13,366 nt of DNA from a bacterium (lineage in GTDB: Archaea > Nanobdellota > Nanobdellia > Pacearchaeales > GW2011-AR1): contig JAUUWR010000021.1 in the NCBI GenBank assembly GCA_030588935.1, positions 1 to 13,366 of the forward strand, read 5' to 3'. How positions within the stretch are numbered: position 1 is the first letter of the stretch; every line of letters begins with the position of its first letter. Position numbers and translations under genes: made by a program. A model generated the notes under the pieces. That model did no database searches, was not told the DNA's origin, and worked only from the letters and a program-made list of their open reading frames with translations. Positions 11,593 to 13,366 of this stretch are shown one piece after another.

Positions 11593-12159
11593 ATGGTAAA
11601 GAAAAAACCAGCAGAACCAAAGATTATTTTGGAAAGAGAATATATTGTTCCTTTAAGAAAGGAATGGCTGAAAGTTCCAAAATATAAACGGGCGAATAAA
11701 GCTGTTAAGGCATTAAAACAATTTATAGCTAGGCATATGAAAGTTTATGACAGAGATTTAAGAAAAATAAAAGTTGAGATTGATTTAAATAATGAGATGA
11801 GGTTCAGGGGGATGAAAAAGCCGCCTGCGAAGATTAAAGTTAAAGCTAAAAAATTTGATGATGGTATTGTTAAAGTTGAATTAGTTGATATTCCCGCAAA
11901 TATTAAGTTTAAGAGATTAAAAGAGGAAAAGAAAAAAGCAGAGTTTGATAAAAAGGCAAAAGCTAAAGAAGCTGAGAAAAAAGAAGCTAAAGAAATAAAG
12001 CCAGAGGAGCCAAAGAAAGAGGAGACTGAAGAAGCAAAAGAAAAAGAAGCTGCTTCAAAAGATGAAACTTTGAAACTTGCAAAAGAACAAGCTAAAGAAA
12101 TTAAGCATGTTGCAAAAGACAAGAAAGTTCAGATTCAGAGGAAGGCGCTGGCGAAGTAA
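11593..12159 (+). CDS. rpl31e: ribosomal protein L31e with long charged tail
   Basis: Residues about 12-100 are a complete L31e of the archaeal/eukaryotic large subunit. The order is LEREYIVPLRKEWLKVPKYK, RANKAVKALKQFIARHMKV, IDLNNEMRFRGMKKPPAKIK and the final strand GIVKVELVDIP. L31e is usually 80-100 residues long. Here about 85 extra residues follow (from about 105), made almost only of Lys, Glu and Ala (KKEAKEIKPEEPKKEETEE), a flexible or single-helix charged tail. This tail is not part of the ordinary family. It may contact RNA or other ribosomes, or be neutral drift. The gene is preceded by element copy G and converges with the minus-strand gene 5 nt downstream. Confidence 0.95.
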   Translation: MVKKKPAEPKIILEREYIVPLRKEWLKVPKYKRANKAVKALKQFIARHMKVYDRDLRKIKVEIDLNNEMRFRGMKKPPAKIKVKAKKFDDGIVKVELVDIPANIKFKRLKEEKKKAEFDKKAKAKEAEKKEAKEIKPEEPKKEETEEAKEKEAASKDETLKLAKEQAKEIKHVAKDKKVQIQRKALAK

Positions 12160-12164
12160 ATTTT

Positions 12165-12503
12165 TTAATGTTGATTCTCTAAAATGAATTTTGCAACTGA
12201 TTCTGCATCATATGTAAAACAAGGCATATCTGAGTTTAAATTTGTATAATCTGTACTTGAGCAAGGAGAAATTATAAGAGCTACTTTTGTTTTAGGATAT
12301 TGGGCGACTACTTCTGGAATTGTTCCTTGTCTTTTAAGTCCTGGATGATATAATAAGACAGGATAATTATTTAAATCAAACTCTTGTGAAAATTCTTCCA
12401 GGGTGCTCCTTGCGTCTAATTGGATCCCTTTCTCTCTGAGTTCCATGGCAAATAATACATGTAACCCTCCTTCATAATCTATCCACGCACATTTTGGTTT
12501 CAT
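12165..12503 (-). CDS. degenerate receiver-like protein, 112 aa
   Basis: The pattern of alternating strands and helices fits a CheY-like (receiver) fold. The elements are KCAWIDYEGGLHVLFAMELR, GIQLDARSTLEEFSQEF, YPVLLYHPGLKRQGTIPEVV, TKVALIISPCSSTDY and CFTYDAESVAKFILEN. The usual phospho-acceptor Asp at the end of the third strand is replaced (LLYHPG), and the conserved Lys of the last strand is missing, so phosphorylation is unlikely. This would be a pseudo-receiver; the fold call is by eye and uncertain. No histidine kinase is nearby. The stop codon is 5 nt from the convergent L31e stop. On the minus strand, CTTTAAAAA (12525-12533) lies about 25 nt before the ATG, fitting a leaderless message. 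Confidence 0.7.
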   Translation of the reverse strand: MKPKCAWIDYEGGLHVLFAMELREKGIQLDARSTLEEFSQEFDLNNYPVLLYHPGLKRQGTIPEVVAQYPKTKVALIISPCSSTDYTNLNSDMPCFTYDAESVAKFILENQH

Positions 12504-12524
12504 AAGAATATTTAAATAAATTGA

Positions 12525-12533
12525 TTTTTAAAG
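12525..12533 (-). promoter_or_regulatory. TATA box of the receiver-like gene
   Basis: Read on the minus strand this is CTTTAAAAA, about 25 nt upstream of the ATG at 12503-12501. The spacing predicts a leaderless transcript. Confidence 0.5.
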
Positions 12534-12602
12534 ATTTATATGCTAAATTCCTTATATTAAAAATACTTTCTCACGATATTGAGCCTGGAAAAACCTCTTA
12601 TC

Positions 12603-12616
12603 GAAAGACTTAAATA
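12603..12616 (+). promoter_or_regulatory. BRE/TATA promoter upstream of the NYN gene leader
   Basis: GAAAGA (12603-12608) with CTTAAATA (12609-12616) is a good archaeal BRE/TATA pair. It predicts a start near 12636-12642, about 75 nt before the NYN start codon, so this gene has a long leader unlike most others here. Confidence 0.6.
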
Positions 12617-12637
12617 ATACTCTTGTCTAGATATTAT

Positions 12638-12715
12638 ATGCCACAGGGAGGCTGTTAATCTCTTTGAGAGCCCTGAACTGTATCCCAGTTGTGTTGAACA
12701 CTGGGAATTTTTATT
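12638..12715 (+). ncRNA. structured leader or small RNA ending in a terminator-like hairpin
   Basis: Two hairpins fill this stretch. The first is CAGGG (12644-12648) with CCCTG (12671-12675), stacked on CTCT-TTG-AGAG (12660-12670), with an 11-nt one-sided bulge. The second is CCCAGT (12684-12689) with ACTGGG (12700-12705), followed at once by AATTTTTATT and then the NYN ATG. The second hairpin plus T-tract looks like a terminator placed between promoter and gene. This fits either a separate small RNA or an attenuating leader. I recognise no known RNA family. Confidence 0.5.
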
Positions 12716-13264
12716 ATGGTTATTAGAATCTGTGTTTATATTGACGGAGCTAATTTTTATGGTGGGATGTGTTCTATTAATCCAAGATATACAGATACAA
12801 AATTTGATTTTGAGAATTACCTCAGGTATCTTGTTGGAAAAAATAAACTTGTTAAAATTTATTATTATAATGCTTTTGTTAAAAAAAGAATTAACTCTAA
12901 AATTTGGAATAAACAAAGGAGATTATTCTGGAGACTAAACAGAATAAAAAAGTGTAAGGTTACCTTATGTACTAAAAAATCAAGATTAAACCTTTTAGGA
13001 GAAGAATACCACGCAATCAAAGGAGATGATATTAATCTTGCATTAGATATGCAAGGAGATGCTTATGAGAATAAATATGATCAAGCAATTTTAATTTCCT
13101 CTGATGGAGATTTTATTCCATTAATTAAAAAAGTTAAAAAACTAAATAAAGAAATTGAGGTTTGTTATTTTGAAGATTGTGTTTCTAAACAATTATTAAG
13201 AGAAGCACATAACCTTAGATTAATTAATAAAAAAATCTTAAGGAAATTTTTCTTTAAAAGTTAG
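12716..13264 (+). CDS. NYN-domain (PIN-like) ribonuclease, 182 aa
   Basis: The protein is a single NYN (DUF88/LabA-type) domain, a PIN-like fold with a metal-dependent nuclease site. The acidic residues are present. D10 and N13 lie in VYIDGANFYG, D104, D105 and D111 in KGDDINLALDM, and D130 and D132 in ILISSDGDFIPLIKKV. Members cleave RNA in processing, decay or defence. A basic central segment (KKRINSKIWNKQRRLFWRLNRIKK, residues about 56-79) could bind RNA. Length is normal for a stand-alone member. The ATG at 12716 directly follows a hairpin and T-tract in the leader, which suggests attenuation or a paired RNA gene. No Shine-Dalgarno site is visible at the start. Confidence 0.9.
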   Translation: MVIRICVYIDGANFYGGMCSINPRYTDTKFDFENYLRYLVGKNKLVKIYYYNAFVKKRINSKIWNKQRRLFWRLNRIKKCKVTLCTKKSRLNLLGEEYHAIKGDDINLALDMQGDAYENKYDQAILISSDGDFIPLIKKVKKLNKEIEVCYFEDCVSKQLLREAHNLRLINKKILRKFFFKS

Positions 13265-13277
13265 ATAAAAATGAAAA

Positions 13278-13299
13278 ACCCCGCCCTAAAGGGCGAGGT
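13278..13299 (+). terminator. GC-rich hairpin after the NYN gene
   Basis: CGCCC (13282-13286) pairs with GGGCG (13291-13295) around TAAA, and ACC (13278-13280) pairs with GGT (13297-13299) across one mismatch. It lies 13 nt after the stop codon and is much more GC-rich than its surroundings. There is no T-tract after it. Hairpins of the type CCTCGCCCTAAAGGGCGAGG also occur at ends of IS200/IS605-type elements, but no transposase is visible. Confidence 0.45.
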
Positions 13300-13313
13300 A
13301 TCAATTAAATAAA

Positions 13314-13366
13314 ATGTTAAGACAAATCGAGCCAAGGTTGAGAAGAACTGATGTAATGTTCAACAG
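13314..13366 (+). CDS. possible start of a further gene (partial)
   Basis: The ATG at 13314 opens a frame that stays open to the window edge and reads MLRQIEPRLRRTDVMFN. ATTAAATAAA just upstream is A/T-rich. Only 17 codons are visible, so neither the gene nor any function can be established. Confidence 0.35.
   Translation, partial: MLRQIEPRLRRTDVMFN

Noticed and set aside
12557..12916. Minus-strand 119-codon open frame
   Set aside because: It covers the NYN leader and the start of the well-supported NYN gene on the other strand, and its composition is that of a reverse-strand shadow.

Overview
The window looks like a piece of an AT-rich archaeal genome, most likely a small-genome DPANN lineage of the Pacearchaeota/Woesearchaeota kind; the lineage is an inference from gene content. 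In its favour are archaeal/eukaryotic-type ribosomal proteins (S19e, L31e, L39e), a form III RuBisCO, an archaeal-type RNase P RNA, TATA/BRE promoters 24-30 nt before many start codons (leaderless genes), short genes, and a pilin-like surface protein with the KKAAMELSxSTIVI type of N-terminus common in these groups.

Layout. Positions 1-~452 are the 3' end of a 23S rRNA gene. Two unidentified charged small proteins follow (581-982, 1191-1580), then an RNase P RNA gene (1691-2017) with an unusual hairpin-rich 5' module (1605-1690), and an AbrB/RelE-type toxin-antitoxin pair (2121-2635). Next come a small unknown protein, tRNA-Phe(GAA) at 3055-3126, a Cys-rich small membrane protein and a pilin-like protein whose frame continues past an in-frame TAG. 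The metabolic and translation block holds cysteinyl-tRNA synthetase, an overlapping 47-residue Cys-rich DUF6485-like protein, form III RuBisCO with an apparently complete active site, a protein carrying only the phosphohistidine swivelling domain of PEP-utilising enzymes, and a stand-alone NFACT-R (Rqc2/NEMF-type) protein. A sigma-70/ECF-like protein follows, which is unexpected in an archaeon. A ribosome-biogenesis cluster comes next (YhbY-like, S19e, unknown protein, L39e, L31e). Convergent to it is a minus-strand pseudo-receiver-like gene. The window ends with a NYN-domain nuclease gene preceded by a structured, terminator-like leader, then a GC-rich hairpin and the start of a possible further gene.

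The most notable feature no gene explains is a repeated intergenic element, with six fairly clear copies (2654-2750, 3473-3605, 6061-6140, 9261-9351, 10381-10480, 11489-11575) and one weak one (4391-4480). All lie on the + strand in long gaps just before the next gene. They share an A/T-rich left arm (TTACAAAATATTA), a 15-nt core (GAGANNNTTAAGCTN), usually a GAACMA-like motif, a right arm complementary to the left, and an A-rich tail (AAGATTATAGATAAAAAT). The arms differ between copies but mostly stay complementary, so an undescribed structured RNA family is the best guess; the A/T bias of the arms means this needs a statistical test.

How the parts fit: most genes serve translation (23S, RNase P RNA, tRNA-Phe, CysRS, NFACT-R, YhbY, S19e, L39e, L31e). 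RuBisCO III suggests nucleotide salvage, although its usual AMP-pathway partners are not in the window. Both RNase P RNA and tRNA-Phe have 5' flanks able to pair with, or to substitute for, part of the mature RNA.
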